Shown piece after piece: positions 1-8,774 of a DNA stretch of 64,000 nucleotides (its first letter is position 1; every line of letters starts with the position of its first letter). This DNA is from JADKFD01 sp050250665. GTDB lineage: Bacteria; Pseudomonadota; Gammaproteobacteria; Xanthomonadales; SZUA-5. The translations under genes were made by a program, and so were the position numbers. The stretch is from positions 1 to 64,000 of the forward strand of contig JBFWOF010000002.1 of assembly GCA_050250665.1 (NCBI GenBank). The letters are read 5' to 3'. The notes beneath the pieces were generated by a model that saw nothing but the letters and a program-made list of their open reading frames with translations, did no database searches and was not told the DNA's origin.

Positions 1-2
1 AC

Positions 3-200
3 CGCCTGGATCCCCTGGCGGATCTGAATCTGGGCGCCGACGACTATCACTGGGTCACGCTGGAATTGATGGCTCTGGCCGACAGGCACGCTCCAGGGCG
101 GCTGGTCTCCGCGCTGGAGGGAGGCTACTCGCTGACGGCGCTTCGTCAGTGCAGCGTGGCGCACGTGGGAGCGATGCTGGCGGAGCGGACCGGGGGTTGA
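3..200 (+). CDS. Histone deacetylase family protein, C-terminal fragment
   Basis: The window opens inside this gene; 65 residues to a TGA at 198-200 are visible. The fragment contains DPLADLNL, then DDYHWVT, then SALEGGYSL. This is the tail signature of the bacterial acetoin-utilisation/histone-deacetylase-like amidohydrolases, where a D-P-L-x-x-L segment and an (S)xLEGGY(D/S)L segment form the end of the arginase-like deacetylase fold. The zinc ligands lie outside the window, so activity cannot be judged. It is the only plus-strand gene before 22635 and is convergent with glmS, with about 200 bp between them. Confidence 0.75.
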   Translation, partial: RLDPLADLNLGADDYHWVTLELMALADRHAPGRLVSALEGGYSLTALRQCSVAHVGAMLAERTGG

Positions 201-216
201 AGGGTCCCCGGGTACC

Positions 217-293
217 CGGACGCCACGCGCGCGGATCGTAGTCGTTCACGCCTCCTCCGCGACGGAGTCTCTTTGTACGCGGACGCCACGCGC
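217..293. repeat. Short direct repeat between the deacetylase gene and glmS
   Basis: The 14-mer CGGACGCCACGCGC occurs at 217-230 and 280-293, each preceded by GTAC-type sequence. The surrounding 201-404 gap has no credible gene and no clear terminator for either convergent gene. Confidence 0.4.
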
Positions 294-404
294 TTGCTGT
301 CGTTGGCGATAATCATCTCTACGGGCGCGTGGATCCGGGCTACACCGTTGGCAATGACAAGAATCGCGAGTGCGCGGGTCCGGGCTGCATCTGACGGCTC
401 TGCG

Positions 405-2237
405 CTACTCGACGGTAACGCTCTTGGCCAGGTTGCGTGGCTGGTCCACATCAGTGCCCTTGAGCACGGCGACGTGGTAGGCCAGCAGCTGCATCGGGAT
501 GGTGTACAGCATGGGCGCGACGAAGGCGCCTACGCTCGGTACCGCGATCACGTGTCCGCGATCATGGCTCATGCTGGCGGCGACCTTTTCGTCGGCGAAG
601 ACGAACATCTCGCCACCACGTGCGCGCACTTCCTGGATATTGCTTTTGAGCTTTTCCAGCAGTTCGTCGTTGGGGGCTACGGCAATCACCGGCATGTTTT
701 CGTCGACCAGGGCAAGGGGACCGTGCTTCAACTCGCCCGCCGGGTAGGCTTCGGCATGGATGTAGCTGATTTCCTTGAGCTTGAGCGCCCCTTCCATGGC
801 AATCGGGAACTGCACGCCACGGCCGAGAAACAGGGCGTGGTGCTTGTCGCCAAAGCGCTGGGCCATGGCCTGGATCTGATCGTCCAGGGCCAATACCCGG
901 GTGATGGCGTTCGGCAGCAGTTCGAGCTCGCGTACCGCCTCCTGGTAACGCGTCTGATCCATGCCCTTGGCGCGACCGATCTCCAGCGCGAGCATGGCCA
1001 GCGCCACCAGCTGAGTGATGAAGGCCTTGGTGGAAGCGACGCCGATCTCGGGACCGGCACGGGTCATCAGGACCAGTTCGCTGGCACGCACCAGTGAACT
1101 CTCGGGCACATTGCAGATGGCCAGGCGCGCGAGATATCCGCGTTTGGACGCGTGCTGCAGTGCCGCCAGCGTGTCGGATGTCTCGCCAGATTGGGATACC
1201 GTGACCAACAGCGTGTTCCTGGGGACCGCAGCATGGCGGTAGCGGTATTCGCTGGCGATCTCGGCAAAACAGGGCACACCGCTGAAGCTCTCGATCCAAT
1301 AGCGTGCAACCTGGGCTGCGTGGTTGCTGGAGCCGCAGGAAACGATCTGCACGGCCTGCAGTTCGGCCAGCAGCTTGCGCGCATCCGGGCCGAAAATCTC
1401 GGTCAGGATGCGCCCACGTGAGAGGCGGCCTTCCAGCGTGTCGGCGATGGCCTGCGGCTGCTCGTGGATTTCCTTGAGCATGTAATGCCGGTATTGACCG
1501 CGCTCGACCGCGTCGGGACGAAACTGGGCCTCCTTGATGATTCGCTCCACCGCAGTACCGGACTCATCAAAGATCCGGATGGTGTCCGGCGTCAGATGCA
1601 CCAGATCGCCGTCGTCGAGATAAATGAAGCGCCGGGTCTCGGAGAGCAGCGCGTAGACATCGGAGGCCAGGTACTGAGCGCCTTCGCCGACACCGACGAC
1701 CATTGGTGAGCCGCGACGGGCACCAACGACCTCATGCGGTGCAGCCGTAGCAACCGCGGCGATCGCGTAGGCGCCTTCGAGTCGGATGATCGCCTGGCTC
1801 ACGGCATCGAGCAGGTTCAAGCCGGTGTCCAAATAGGAATCGATCAGATGAGCGACGACCTCGGTGTCGGTTTCCGAGTCGAACTGGTAGCCAATGGCGC
1901 TCAGTTCCTGGCGCAGGCTTTCATGATTCTCGATGATGCCGTTGTGCACCACCGAGATTCGCTCTCGCGAGGTGTGTGGGTGGGCGTTGCGCTCGCTGGG
2001 CACGCCGTGCGTGGCCCAGCGGGTGTGGGCAATGCCGGTCTCGGCGCTGATCTGGGATTGGGCATGAAGTGCGGCGAGTTCTCTGACCTTGCCCGGCGTA
2101 CGCAGGCGAACCAGTCCGTTCGCAGTGAGCAACGCCAGTCCCGCCGAATCGTAGCCGCGGTATTCGAGCGCCTGCAGTCCTTCGATCAGCAGAGGCACCA
2201 CGTTCTTGCGCGCCGCGATACCGACAATTCCACACAT
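405..2237 (-). CDS. glmS: Glutamine--fructose-6-phosphate aminotransferase (isomerizing)
   Basis: GlmS makes glucosamine-6-phosphate from fructose-6-phosphate and glutamine, the first committed step to UDP-GlcNAc for peptidoglycan and LPS; cytosolic. The 610-residue length matches the family. The start MCGIVGI is fixed because Cys2 becomes the N-terminal nucleophile of the class II glutaminase domain (about 1-220, with EYRGYDSAGLAL). Two SIS sugar-isomerase domains follow (about 290-430 and 460-600), with CGSSNHA and SQSGETSDT sugar-phosphate loops, then the C-terminal tail with KSVTVE at the end. It appears to be transcribed alone: its upstream side is a 595-bp repeat-containing gap, and no glmU is adjacent. 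I saw no convincing ribozyme or riboswitch in its leader. Nothing suggests it is defective. Confidence 0.97.
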   Translation of the reverse strand: MCGIVGIAARKNVVPLLIEGLQALEYRGYDSAGLALLTANGLVRLRTPGKVRELAALHAQSQISAETGIAHTRWATHGVPSERNAHPHTSRERISVVHNGIIENHESLRQELSAIGYQFDSETDTEVVAHLIDSYLDTGLNLLDAVSQAIIRLEGAYAIAAVATAAPHEVVGARRGSPMVVGVGEGAQYLASDVYALLSETRRFIYLDDGDLVHLTPDTIRIFDESGTAVERIIKEAQFRPDAVERGQYRHYMLKEIHEQPQAIADTLEGRLSRGRILTEIFGPDARKLLAELQAVQIVSCGSSNHAAQVARYWIESFSGVPCFAEIASEYRYRHAAVPRNTLLVTVSQSGETSDTLAALQHASKRGYLARLAICNVPESSLVRASELVLMTRAGPEIGVASTKAFITQLVALAMLALEIGRAKGMDQTRYQEAVRELELLPNAITRVLALDDQIQAMAQRFGDKHHALFLGRGVQFPIAMEGALKLKEISYIHAEAYPAGELKHGPLALVDENMPVIAVAPNDELLEKLKSNIQEVRARGGEMFVFADEKVAASMSHDRGHVIAVPSVGAFVAPMLYTIPMQLLAYHVAVLKGTDVDQPRNLAKSVTVE

Positions 2238-2434
2238 GTGCTGAACTCCGCTGGAGACTGGGAATAATTCTGGCTCGTACAGGCGAGGTCCTGCACACCA
2301 ATACTCAGATTCGATACTAGCGGCCGAGTTCCGGCAACGGAGGGCGAGCGCGGGTCAAGATTGAGGCGCTTGTTCCTGGCTGGCAGTGGTTGAGGTGTGC
2401 TCCAGCTGCATCAGGATGACCTGGAAATGCCAGC

Positions 2435-2525
2435 TCTTGTAGCCCGAAGTGCGCGCAGCGCTCTCCGGGCGGTGATGCCAAGGAGCCCCGGTGAGCCGCC
2501 GCGCGGGTCATCCCAGGCTACGCGC
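2435..2525. repeat. Dispersed intergenic repeat family R1, copy 1
   Basis: About 75-90 bp beginning GTAGCCCGAAGTGCGCGCAG and continuing through CTCTCCGGGCGGTGATGCC and AGCCCCGGTGAGC. It recurs inverted at 28359-28435 and direct at 44851-44940 with few differences. It lies in the 2238-2832 gap, which otherwise holds repeat R2 and a terminator but no gene. Confidence 0.75.
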
Positions 2526-2607
2526 AGCGCTCGAGTTCATGGCCCGTGTGCCGTGTCGCGCCGATACGCGCGGCGCTCCATGAACCGATATCGCAAGTCT
2601 TTGATAC

Positions 2608-2700
2608 GTCATTGCAAGGAGTGCAACGACGAGGCAATCCAGCGTTTCGCCACACGCTCATGGATTGCTTCCCCCGGATCAAGTCCGGGGTCGCAATGAC
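2608..2700. repeat. Dispersed repeat family R2 as a paired inverted copy
   Basis: Left arm CGTCATTGCAAGGAG...GAGGCAATCCA (2608-2641) and right arm TGGATTGCTTCCCCCGG...CGCAATGAC (2661-2700) are inverted, giving a long potential hairpin. Single R2 copies of the type GTCATTGCGAGGAGCG...GCAATCCA are at 28469-28504 and 42766-42802. Confidence 0.7.
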
Positions 2701-2784
2701 ACCTGGGGTTCATGGCCCTTGCGCAATGGTGGGCCGACACAGGTGGTTCGGATTGGTGCTCTGGATTTTCGCTGTTCCCTAAAA

Positions 2785-2811
2785 GCAGAAGGGGCCCAGA
2801 GGGCCCCTTCT
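2785..2811 (-). terminator. Rho-independent terminator of the exported-protein operon
   Basis: A perfect 11-bp stem AGAAGGGGCCC/GGGCCCCTTCT with a 3-base loop lies just past the stop codon of the gene ending at 2833. In the minus direction it is followed by GCTTTTAGG, a short U tract. Confidence 0.8.
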
Positions 2812-2832
2812 GATTCAGCAGTGTTGCTCGGA

Positions 2833-4566
2833 TCAACCGCGCATGCGGAAGCCGATCACACCCAGACCCAGCAGCAGAACCAGCGCTGCCAGCAGGATGC
2901 GACCCTGCTCATTGATCGCCGGAACCGGCACCAACTCGACCGGGGGCGGAACGTTGACGCCCGGGCAGGTCAGCGTGTAGGTGGCGCTCAGCGTGGTGCA
3001 ACCCGGCGAGTTGGCCGTAGAAGTACACGTGAGCGTCGCCGTACCAGCAGTCGTCGCCGTGTTGGAGCACGTGGCCGCAACGGTCGTCGAAGTAGCGGCG
3101 TTCGACAGCGTCGCCGGAACACCGGTGACGGCGAAGGTCGAACCAGCCGACACGCCCGAGGTCGTGCAGTTCACTTGCTGCGTCACGCCATTGCTGGCGC
3201 CAGTGAAGTTGACCGTGGTCACGGTGACCGGAGCGCCGCCGTTGTTCAGGTTGACCGTGCCGCTACCCGGGGTAGCGCTGATCGTGCCGCAAGTCTGACC
3301 CGCACCGCAAACCACGTTGAAGTTGCGATTGACGCTGGCGCCGCCAGCCGGGCTCTGCTCAACCACCGTCACCGTGAACGGCTCGGGAGTGAACGCGACC
3401 GGGCAGGTGCAACGGACGTCACCGGCATCAGCCTGGGTAGCAACGAAATCCAGCGGGGCAGCGACCACACCACCAGCTTCGCTGACGAAGTTACAGGTCA
3501 TCGAAGGAGTCGGGCTGAACGGAGGACCGGTGTAAGCGGCCGACACCGAGACCAGACGCGAGGTCGCGGCCAGACCGGTTCCGGAACCGTTACAGGGCGA
3601 GCCGTCGGTCGGGCAACCCACTGCGATGTCGAAATTGCCTGCCGAAGCGACGTTGGTGGTGGTTCCCGTACCCGGAGCGTAGGTCAGAGTCGGCGGAACC
3701 GCCGCTACCGTGCCAGCCGGGCAAACCAGCTGCCAGAAGCGCTGAGTGGTTGCACCGTTGGTGATGGTTTCCGTGGCCTGCAGGTTCGCCGTGCGCTGAG
3801 CTGCACCCGAAGTACAGGTCATGGTGATGTTCTGCGGGGTGTTGGTGCCTGCCGTGAAGGTCAGCGTAGCAGCACTGGTCACAGTGAAGTTGGCCGCATC
3901 CGGACCGCTCAGCGTGAACGCACCAACCGTGGTCGTACCGGCAGCAGCACCACCGGACGGCGTGGCAACGATGGTGCCGTTACCCGTCGTACCCGGCGTG
4001 GTCACGCCCGTGAAGTTCACCGGACCACCGGTACCAGCCGAGGCGCCGGCAGCCGGGTTGTAGGCGATGCTCGGACCGGTCGGCGTGCCGCCACCCGTCA
4101 CGTTGACCACGCCGTTGGTGAGCGCACAGACAACGGTGTTGGCGTTGTTGTCGATGCAGTTACCGCCCGGTGCGAAGGACAGCGTCAGTGCCTGCGCGCT
4201 GGGTGCCGGAGCAGCCGGGTTGATCGTGAACGTGATGTTGCAGTAAGTGTTCGTCTGAATATCGCTCAGACCAGCAGGCGGGAGCACCGTGACGAAGGAA
4301 TTACCCGCGAGGTAGGAACAGCCACCGCCGTTGGCGGCGGTAGCGCTCGTCACCGACAGATTGGCCAGGTTGAAATTCACCCGAACGATGAAATCTGCAA
4401 CTGGCGTACCCGGATTGCGGGTGAAGTCGACCGGAATGGTCGCCGGGGTGGTACCACCACCAGCCGGACCGGATGCAGTTCCGGCACTGATGGTTTGAGC
4501 GCTGACCGATGCGCTGAGGCAAAGGCCAGCACCCAGTGACAGCAGGGCTTTAGACATTATTTTCAT
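2833..4566 (-). CDS. Exported repeat protein with IPTL-CTERM-like C-terminal anchor
   Basis: This 577-residue protein is of unknown function. It starts with a signal peptide ending near ASVSAQT and finishes with a proline-rich spacer, the motif VPAINEQGRILLAAL, a hydrophobic helix and a basic end FRMRG. That tail resembles the IPTL-CTERM class of C-terminal sorting signals (proline, small motif, TM, Arg cluster). Residues 30-150 look like an all-beta domain resembling cohesins. Three cysteine-containing beta repeats of about 110 residues follow, each opening Y-x-P-x-x-G and closing with a short motif ending in Cys (LVCP, VVCG, TCPG). The ATG at 4566 is chosen because GGAG lies 8 bases upstream; a GTG at 4575 is too close to that site and an ATG at 4557 is also possible. 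It is the last gene of an operon with two other exported proteins (23-31 bp spacing). The same beta repeat occurs in the 24379 protein. Function and anchoring are inferred. Confidence 0.7.
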   Translation of the reverse strand: MKIMSKALLSLGAGLCLSASVSAQTISAGTASGPAGGGTTPATIPVDFTRNPGTPVADFIVRVNFNLANLSVTSATAANGGGCSYLAGNSFVTVLPPAGLSDIQTNTYCNITFTINPAAPAPSAQALTLSFAPGGNCIDNNANTVVCALTNGVVNVTGGGTPTGPSIAYNPAAGASAGTGGPVNFTGVTTPGTTGNGTIVATPSGGAAAGTTTVGAFTLSGPDAANFTVTSAATLTFTAGTNTPQNITMTCTSGAAQRTANLQATETITNGATTQRFWQLVCPAGTVAAVPPTLTYAPGTGTTTNVASAGNFDIAVGCPTDGSPCNGSGTGLAATSRLVSVSAAYTGPPFSPTPSMTCNFVSEAGGVVAAPLDFVATQADAGDVRCTCPVAFTPEPFTVTVVEQSPAGGASVNRNFNVVCGAGQTCGTISATPGSGTVNLNNGGAPVTVTTVNFTGASNGVTQQVNCTTSGVSAGSTFAVTGVPATLSNAATSTTVAATCSNTATTAGTATLTCTSTANSPGCTTLSATYTLTCPGVNVPPPVELVPVPAINEQGRILLAALVLLLGLGVIGFRMRG

Positions 4567-4597
4567 TTTAGACACTCCGACTCAGGGACGCGATTTC

Positions 4598-5032
4598 TTA
4601 CTTTGTGGCGGAACCGGTCACGGTGGATTCTACCGAGATACCGTCCTTGTTGACTGCAGTGAAGCTTGCAACAGAAAGATCGCCGGCCGCTTTCGACTGA
4701 ACCGATACAGATCCAATGCTGATGATGCCCTTGGGAAGGCGCTCATTGCTATCACTATAGACGATTCCGATGATCTGGCCCTTGGCGAAGGAGCATTGTC
4801 CGGCGTGCGACTTCGGCAATGCAGCGACACAGGACTTCAGGTTGACCACCGCATCCGTGCCACCAGGAACATCGATCTTGAAATCGAAGGCGACGGCGTC
4901 GCCATTGCTGACATAGTCGATTGCGGCAACGCGTGCACCGCCGCTCTTCTCAGCGGAAAACACCAGCTGGTCGGCATGGGCAACTGACACCGAGGCAATG
5001 CTCAGCGCTACAACTGTGATGAACTTGCGCAT
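4598..5032 (-). CDS. Small exported protein, cohesin-like
   Basis: 144 residues with a signal peptide (MRKFITVVALSIASVSVAHA, cut before DQ). The mature part is about 124 residues of alternating beta strands with the pattern AFDFKIDVPGG, then CVAALPKSHAGQC, then GQIIGIVYSDSNERLPKG, then a terminal strand ESTVTGSA. This order of strands, with a (L)P-x-G turn and a final strand, resembles bacterial cohesin modules, which bind dockerins. The gene lies between a dockerin-containing gene (22 bp upstream) and an anchored repeat protein gene, which strengthens that reading. Two cysteines about 16 residues apart could form a disulfide in the periplasm or outside the cell. No anchor is visible. The family assignment is by eye; a hypothetical exported protein is the fallback call. 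Confidence 0.6.
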   Translation of the reverse strand: MRKFITVVALSIASVSVAHADQLVFSAEKSGGARVAAIDYVSNGDAVAFDFKIDVPGGTDAVVNLKSCVAALPKSHAGQCSFAKGQIIGIVYSDSNERLPKGIISIGSVSVQSKAAGDLSVASFTAVNKDGISVESTVTGSATK

Positions 5033-5053
5033 TTCTCTAATCTCCTAATTCGA

Positions 5054-5920
5054 TCAGTTGCAGGTAGCGCCGGCGAGGATCAGATTGGTTACGGCCACGC
5101 GGTCAGCCGAGCCAACGATGCCGTCGCCATTGTTGTCGCGATAGCCGTGCGGCTGCTGATTGGTGCCGAGAATCTGATTGGTGATCAAGACGCGGTCGGC
5201 TGCGCCAATGAGGCCATCCTTCGTGCCACCGGCGCCGCCACCAGCGTCGCCGCGACACAGCAGACCCGGAGCCGTCGTACGGCGAGAGTCGTATTCATCG
5301 AAATACACCGGCGTGGTGCTGGTGACCGAGCCACCGATGAGACCGAGGCGGACATCGTCGATTCGATCGGCCGAGTTGCTCAGATTCGCAAAATTGACCG
5401 TGCCTGCGACCGGAATGGTCACACCGGCGCTCGCATTGCCCGAGACAGTGGCGGTCAACGTTCCGGGTGTACCCGACGTCCACGACAGCTCGATGGCGTA
5501 GTAGCGATTGTCAACCACATTGACGGTCTGCGCTGCACCGCCGGTGTTGGCGGTGAAACTCAACACGCCGGCCGCACTGTGGGTGATCTCGATCATGTTG
5601 GTGCCGCCAGCATTGCGCGCCTGAAAGATCGGCGCGGTCCCCGAGATGTCACCAGTGAAGTAATAGAAACGGGCCTTCAATGAGGTCTCCGCGTTCGGAG
5701 TGAGATCGGTGACGAATCGACCGCTGGTGCCGTTGGAGTTCCCGACCCGCAGGCCGCAATCGCCGTCAATAGGGCTGAAGCCGTCGGCATAGGTTCCCGT
5801 ATCGGCAACGGTCAGACCGGTGGCCGACGACCACGCCGAGATGGCGCAAGCCGAAGCAGCCTGTGCGCCGAACATGAGGGCGGCAGCTACGGCCGTACCC
5901 AGAAGTGCTTTGTGATTCAT
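5054..5920 (-). CDS. Exported lectin-like protein with C-terminal dockerin-like repeats
   Basis: 288 residues starting at the ATG at 5920, preceded by GAAGGG; an upstream in-frame start at 6010 would put 30 non-secretory residues before the signal peptide. The signal peptide ends near AQAASA. Residues about 25-215 form an all-beta domain with ARFYYFTGD, YYAIELSW and DDVRLGLIGG, resembling concanavalin A/laminin G-like lectin folds. Residues about 225-288 hold two dockerin type I-like segments: KDGLIGAADRVLITNQIL (calcium loop partly degenerate) and DNNGDGIVGSADRVAVTN (canonical D-x-N-x-D-G...D spacing). In other bacteria dockerins bind cohesins on scaffolds or cell surfaces. The next genes encode a cohesin-like protein and a C-terminally anchored protein, so a surface complex is plausible. 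The substrate is unknown. Confidence 0.7.
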   Translation of the reverse strand: MNHKALLGTAVAAALMFGAQAASACAISAWSSATGLTVADTGTYADGFSPIDGDCGLRVGNSNGTSGRFVTDLTPNAETSLKARFYYFTGDISGTAPIFQARNAGGTNMIEITHSAAGVLSFTANTGGAAQTVNVVDNRYYAIELSWTSGTPGTLTATVSGNASAGVTIPVAGTVNFANLSNSADRIDDVRLGLIGGSVTSTTPVYFDEYDSRRTTAPGLLCRGDAGGGAGGTKDGLIGAADRVLITNQILGTNQQPHGYRDNNGDGIVGSADRVAVTNLILAGATCN

Positions 5921-6060
5921 GGAGGTGTCCCTTCGAGATGATTGGATTGCGCGCCCGATAGCGATGCTGGCCGCCTTCGGCCGCAGCACCCCACCGCACA
6001 AGGCTAACACAGCCCTGTACGGGAGATAAAGACGCGGGAACTATCGAAATCCTCTCAGAA

Positions 6061-6879
6061 TCAAGAAATATTCTTGAGCGCCTCGAGTTCTTCGGGGCTG
6101 AAGCCGGCCGCGAGCCGGGCGCTGACGTTGAAAGGGCCTCGGGGAAGGGCGCCAGCGCTGTGCTGGAGCAGGTCCAGAAAGGTCGAGCGTGGTTCGATTC
6201 TACGTTGTCCGCACAGATAAGCGAACCAGTGGGAGCCGATGGCCACGTGGCGCACTTCTTCGCGGAGGATCAGTTCCAGCGCGGCAACAGTGTCAGGGTC
6301 GCCAACTCGGCTCAGACGCTCGATCATACCCGGCGTGACGTCGAGACCGCGGGCCTCCAGCACCCGCGGCACCAGGGCCATGCGCACCATCACGTCATGC
6401 TCGGTCGCCACGGCGGCCTGCCACAGACCGTTGTGGGCCGGGAGATCACCGTATTGATAGCCCAACTGCTCGAGGCGGGTCTGCAACAAGGAAAAATGGC
6501 GGACTTCATCGGCGGCCACACTGGCCCAGTCCCGATAGTAGTCGTCGGGCATGCCAGGGAAGCGATAGACCGCGTCCCAGGCCAGATTGATGGCGTTGAA
6601 CTCGATATGGGCCACAGCATGGATCAGAGCGGCGCGACCCTCGACGCTGTTGAGCTTGCGCTGCGAGAGCTCCCGGGGCGCAACCAGCAAGGGGCGCTCC
6701 GGTCGGCCGGGCTCGGGCATCGACGGGCAGCGACCAGATCCAATCGAGTCTCGCCACGGGCCTTCGGCGGCGATGGCCTGGCTGGCTTGTGCGGTCAATT
6801 CGAGTTTGGCACCGACGCTGGCCTCGGTGAGGCAGGCTAAAGCGAGGGCGCGCGGGTCTGTGGCGTGGACGGCGGTCAT
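6061..6879 (-). CDS. DUF455 ferritin-like protein
   Basis: 272 residues from an ATG at 6879; the reading frame is open further upstream but there runs through intergenic repeat DNA. The sequence has a helical ferritin-like pattern with repeated acidic/His pairs expected for a di-iron site: AHIEFNAINLAWD, AADEVRHFSLL, ATEHDVMV and REEVRHVAIG. These match the DUF455 family, members of which are found near tRNA-hydroxylase-like (MiaE-type) proteins; the substrate is not known. Both E-x-x-H elements are intact. It lies downstream of the purF block on the same strand, separated by a repeat-rich gap, and ends about 140 bp before the start of the dockerin gene, so it probably has its own promoter. 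Confidence 0.8.
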   Translation of the reverse strand: MTAVHATDPRALALACLTEASVGAKLELTAQASQAIAAEGPWRDSIGSGRCPSMPEPGRPERPLLVAPRELSQRKLNSVEGRAALIHAVAHIEFNAINLAWDAVYRFPGMPDDYYRDWASVAADEVRHFSLLQTRLEQLGYQYGDLPAHNGLWQAAVATEHDVMVRMALVPRVLEARGLDVTPGMIERLSRVGDPDTVAALELILREEVRHVAIGSHWFAYLCGQRRIEPRSTFLDLLQHSAGALPRGPFNVSARLAAGFSPEELEALKNIS

Positions 6880-6948
6880 TGCTGTAGTGCGGTCATTGGC
6901 TTTGGGTTGGGTGCTGATTGGCGCCTGTTGCAGCCAGTGGGTGTCTTG

Positions 6949-7012
6949 GTCGCGACGCAAGGTCGCTCTACAGGCGACGGACCTGTTGTAGGAGCGCCCC
7001 TGCGGCGCGACC
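6949..7012. repeat. REP-like pair, family R3
   Basis: An inverted copy (GGTCGCGACGCAAGGTCGCT) at 6949-6972 and a direct copy (TGTAGGAGCGCCCCTGCGGC...) at 6987-7012 face each other, as in bacterial interspersed mosaic elements. R3 recurs at 7218-7242, 42899-42965, 47712-47798 and 47875-47895. It lies in the 6880-7258 gap, which holds only repeats. Confidence 0.7.
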
Positions 7013-7072
7013 GCCGACGTCGGAACCGGGCGCCGGAACACGCGCCAGGCCACCGGATGGCAGAATCATCAA

Positions 7073-7110
7073 CGCGGAGTACGCAGAGAGTCGCGGAGTA
7101 CGCAGAGTAG
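7073..7110. repeat. 19-bp unit duplicated in tandem
   Basis: CGCGGAGTACGCAGAGAGT at 7073-7091 is followed directly by CGCGGAGTACGCAGAGTAG at 7092-7110. Confidence 0.7.
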
Positions 7111-7136
7111 AGCAATTCAAGGATTGCCCTGTCATT

Positions 7137-7242
7137 TCTTCGCGTCCTTTCTGCTTTTCCTTCGCGTTCTTTGCGTCCTGCTTCTGGCAAGCGCTTGCGG
7201 CAAGTCCCGGTTTTCGCGGTCGTGACGCGAGGTCGCTCCTAC
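7137..7242. repeat. Repeat family R6 (inverted) followed by an R3 copy
   Basis: 7137-7178 is the reverse complement of a stretch at about 32065-32108 (GCGAAGGAAAAGCAGAAAGG with GACGCGAAGAA). 7218-7242 is an R3 copy ending GGTCGCTCCTAC. No gene is present in this stretch. Confidence 0.65.
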
Positions 7243-7258
7243 GGGCGCAGCACCGCCC

Positions 7259-8746
7259 TCAGGCGCTGGTCACCGGCCTGCGCTGACGTTCCTTGGCTTC
7301 GTCGGAGCGCAGCAGCTCCAGCTGCTGCAAATAGTTGTCGCTGAGGCCAGTAACGTATTCGCCGCTGAAACAGGAGGTGTCGAACTGGGTCAGTTCCGGG
7401 TTGCCCTCCTGGACTGCGGCGATCAAGTCTTCCAGGTCCTGGTAGATCAACCAGTCGCAGCCGATGAAGGCTTCGATCTCCGCCTCGTTGCGACCATGCG
7501 CCACCAGCTCGCTGACCGAGGGCATGTCGATGCCGTAGACATTGGGATAGCGCACCGGCGGCGCCGCCGAGGCCAGGTACACCTTACGGGCACCGGCTTC
7601 CCGCGCCATCTGCACGATCTGCTTGCTGGTGGTGCCCCGAACGATGGAATCGTCGACCAGCATGACTACCTTGTTGCGGAATTCGAGTTCCATCGGATTG
7701 AGCTTGCGGCGCACCGATTTCACCCGTTCCTTCTGACCCGGCATGATGAAGGTGCGACCAATGTAGCGGTTCTTGACGAAGCCCTCGCGGTATTCGACGC
7801 CGAGCACCTTGCCCATGGCGATGGCGGCGCTGCGCGAGGTGTCGGGCACCGGAATGATCACATCGATGTCGTGCTCGGGCCGCAGCCGGCGGATCTTGTG
7901 GGCCAGACGTTCGCCCATGCGCAATCGCGCCTTGTAGACCGAGACGTCCTCGATCATCGAATCCGGCCGCGCCAGGTAGACGTATTCGAAGATGCACGGC
8001 GCGTGCACCTTGCTGGCCGCGCACTGGCGCGCCAGGAATTCACCCTCGGTGGTGATCAGCACGGCCTCACCCGGCGCAACATCGCGCACGCGCTGGAAAC
8101 CGAGGATGTCCAGCGCCACGCTTTCCGAGGCCAGCGCCCACTCGGTGCCCTCGGCGGTCTCGCGCCGGCCGATGACCAACGGACGGATGCCGTTGGGATC
8201 ACGAAAACCGACCATGCCGTAGCCCAGCACCAGAGCGACGATGGCGTAGCCGCCCACGCAGCGGTTGTGAACGCCGGCAACCGCCTTGAACAGATGCTCG
8301 GGCTCAAGCCGCAACCGCTCCTGCGCCTGAAGTTCATGGGCGAAGACGTTGAGCAGCACTTCCGAATCGGATTCGGAATTGATGTGGCGGCGGTCCTCGG
8401 CAAAGACCTCACGCATCAGGGCACGGGTGTTGGTCAGGTTGCCGTTGTGAGCCAGGGCAATGCCGAAGGGGGAATTGACGTAGAAGGGCTGGGCTTCGGT
8501 GGCACCCTCGGAACCGGCGGTCGGGTAGCGGCAGTGGCCGATACCCATGTAGCCGTGCAGGCCGGACATGGAGGCGCTGTCGAAGACATCCCGCGCCAGA
8601 CCCTTGCCCTTGGACAGGTGCAGGCGCTTGCCGTCATAGGTGGCGATGCCGGCGGCATCCTGACCGCGATGCTGAAGGACGGTCAGACCGTCGTAGAGCG
8701 CAGTGGCGACTTCGCTTCGGCCAACAATGCCGATGATTCCGCACAT
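7259..8746 (-). CDS. purF: Amidophosphoribosyltransferase
   Basis: PurF catalyses the first step of de novo purine synthesis, PRPP + glutamine to 5-phosphoribosylamine. 495 residues, usual length. MCGIIGIVG supplies the Cys2 glutaminase nucleophile, which fixes the start. The N-terminal class II glutaminase domain (about 1-230) is followed by a phosphoribosyltransferase domain with the PRPP loop VMLVDDSIVRGTTSKQIV (about 360-380). SCFSGEYVTG near the end is typical of the family. There are no Fe-S ligand cysteines in the pattern of the Bacillus-type enzyme, so this is the proteobacterial type. It is the last gene of the folC-SPOR-cvpA-purF run, 28 bp after cvpA, the same order as in Pseudomonas and E. 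coli. Confidence 0.97.
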   Translation of the reverse strand: MCGIIGIVGRSEVATALYDGLTVLQHRGQDAAGIATYDGKRLHLSKGKGLARDVFDSASMSGLHGYMGIGHCRYPTAGSEGATEAQPFYVNSPFGIALAHNGNLTNTRALMREVFAEDRRHINSESDSEVLLNVFAHELQAQERLRLEPEHLFKAVAGVHNRCVGGYAIVALVLGYGMVGFRDPNGIRPLVIGRRETAEGTEWALASESVALDILGFQRVRDVAPGEAVLITTEGEFLARQCAASKVHAPCIFEYVYLARPDSMIEDVSVYKARLRMGERLAHKIRRLRPEHDIDVIIPVPDTSRSAAIAMGKVLGVEYREGFVKNRYIGRTFIMPGQKERVKSVRRKLNPMELEFRNKVVMLVDDSIVRGTTSKQIVQMAREAGARKVYLASAAPPVRYPNVYGIDMPSVSELVAHGRNEAEIEAFIGCDWLIYQDLEDLIAAVQEGNPELTQFDTSCFSGEYVTGLSDNYLQQLELLRSDEAKERQRRPVTSA

Positions 8747-8774
8747 GGGTTTGATCCTGGACTGGAACGGGGTG

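Noticed and set aside
2665..4539. 624-codon plus-strand open frame opposite the anchored repeat protein
   Set aside because: Arg/Gly/Thr-rich low-complexity translation; the minus-strand frame has a signal peptide, repeats, TM tail, ribosome site and terminator.
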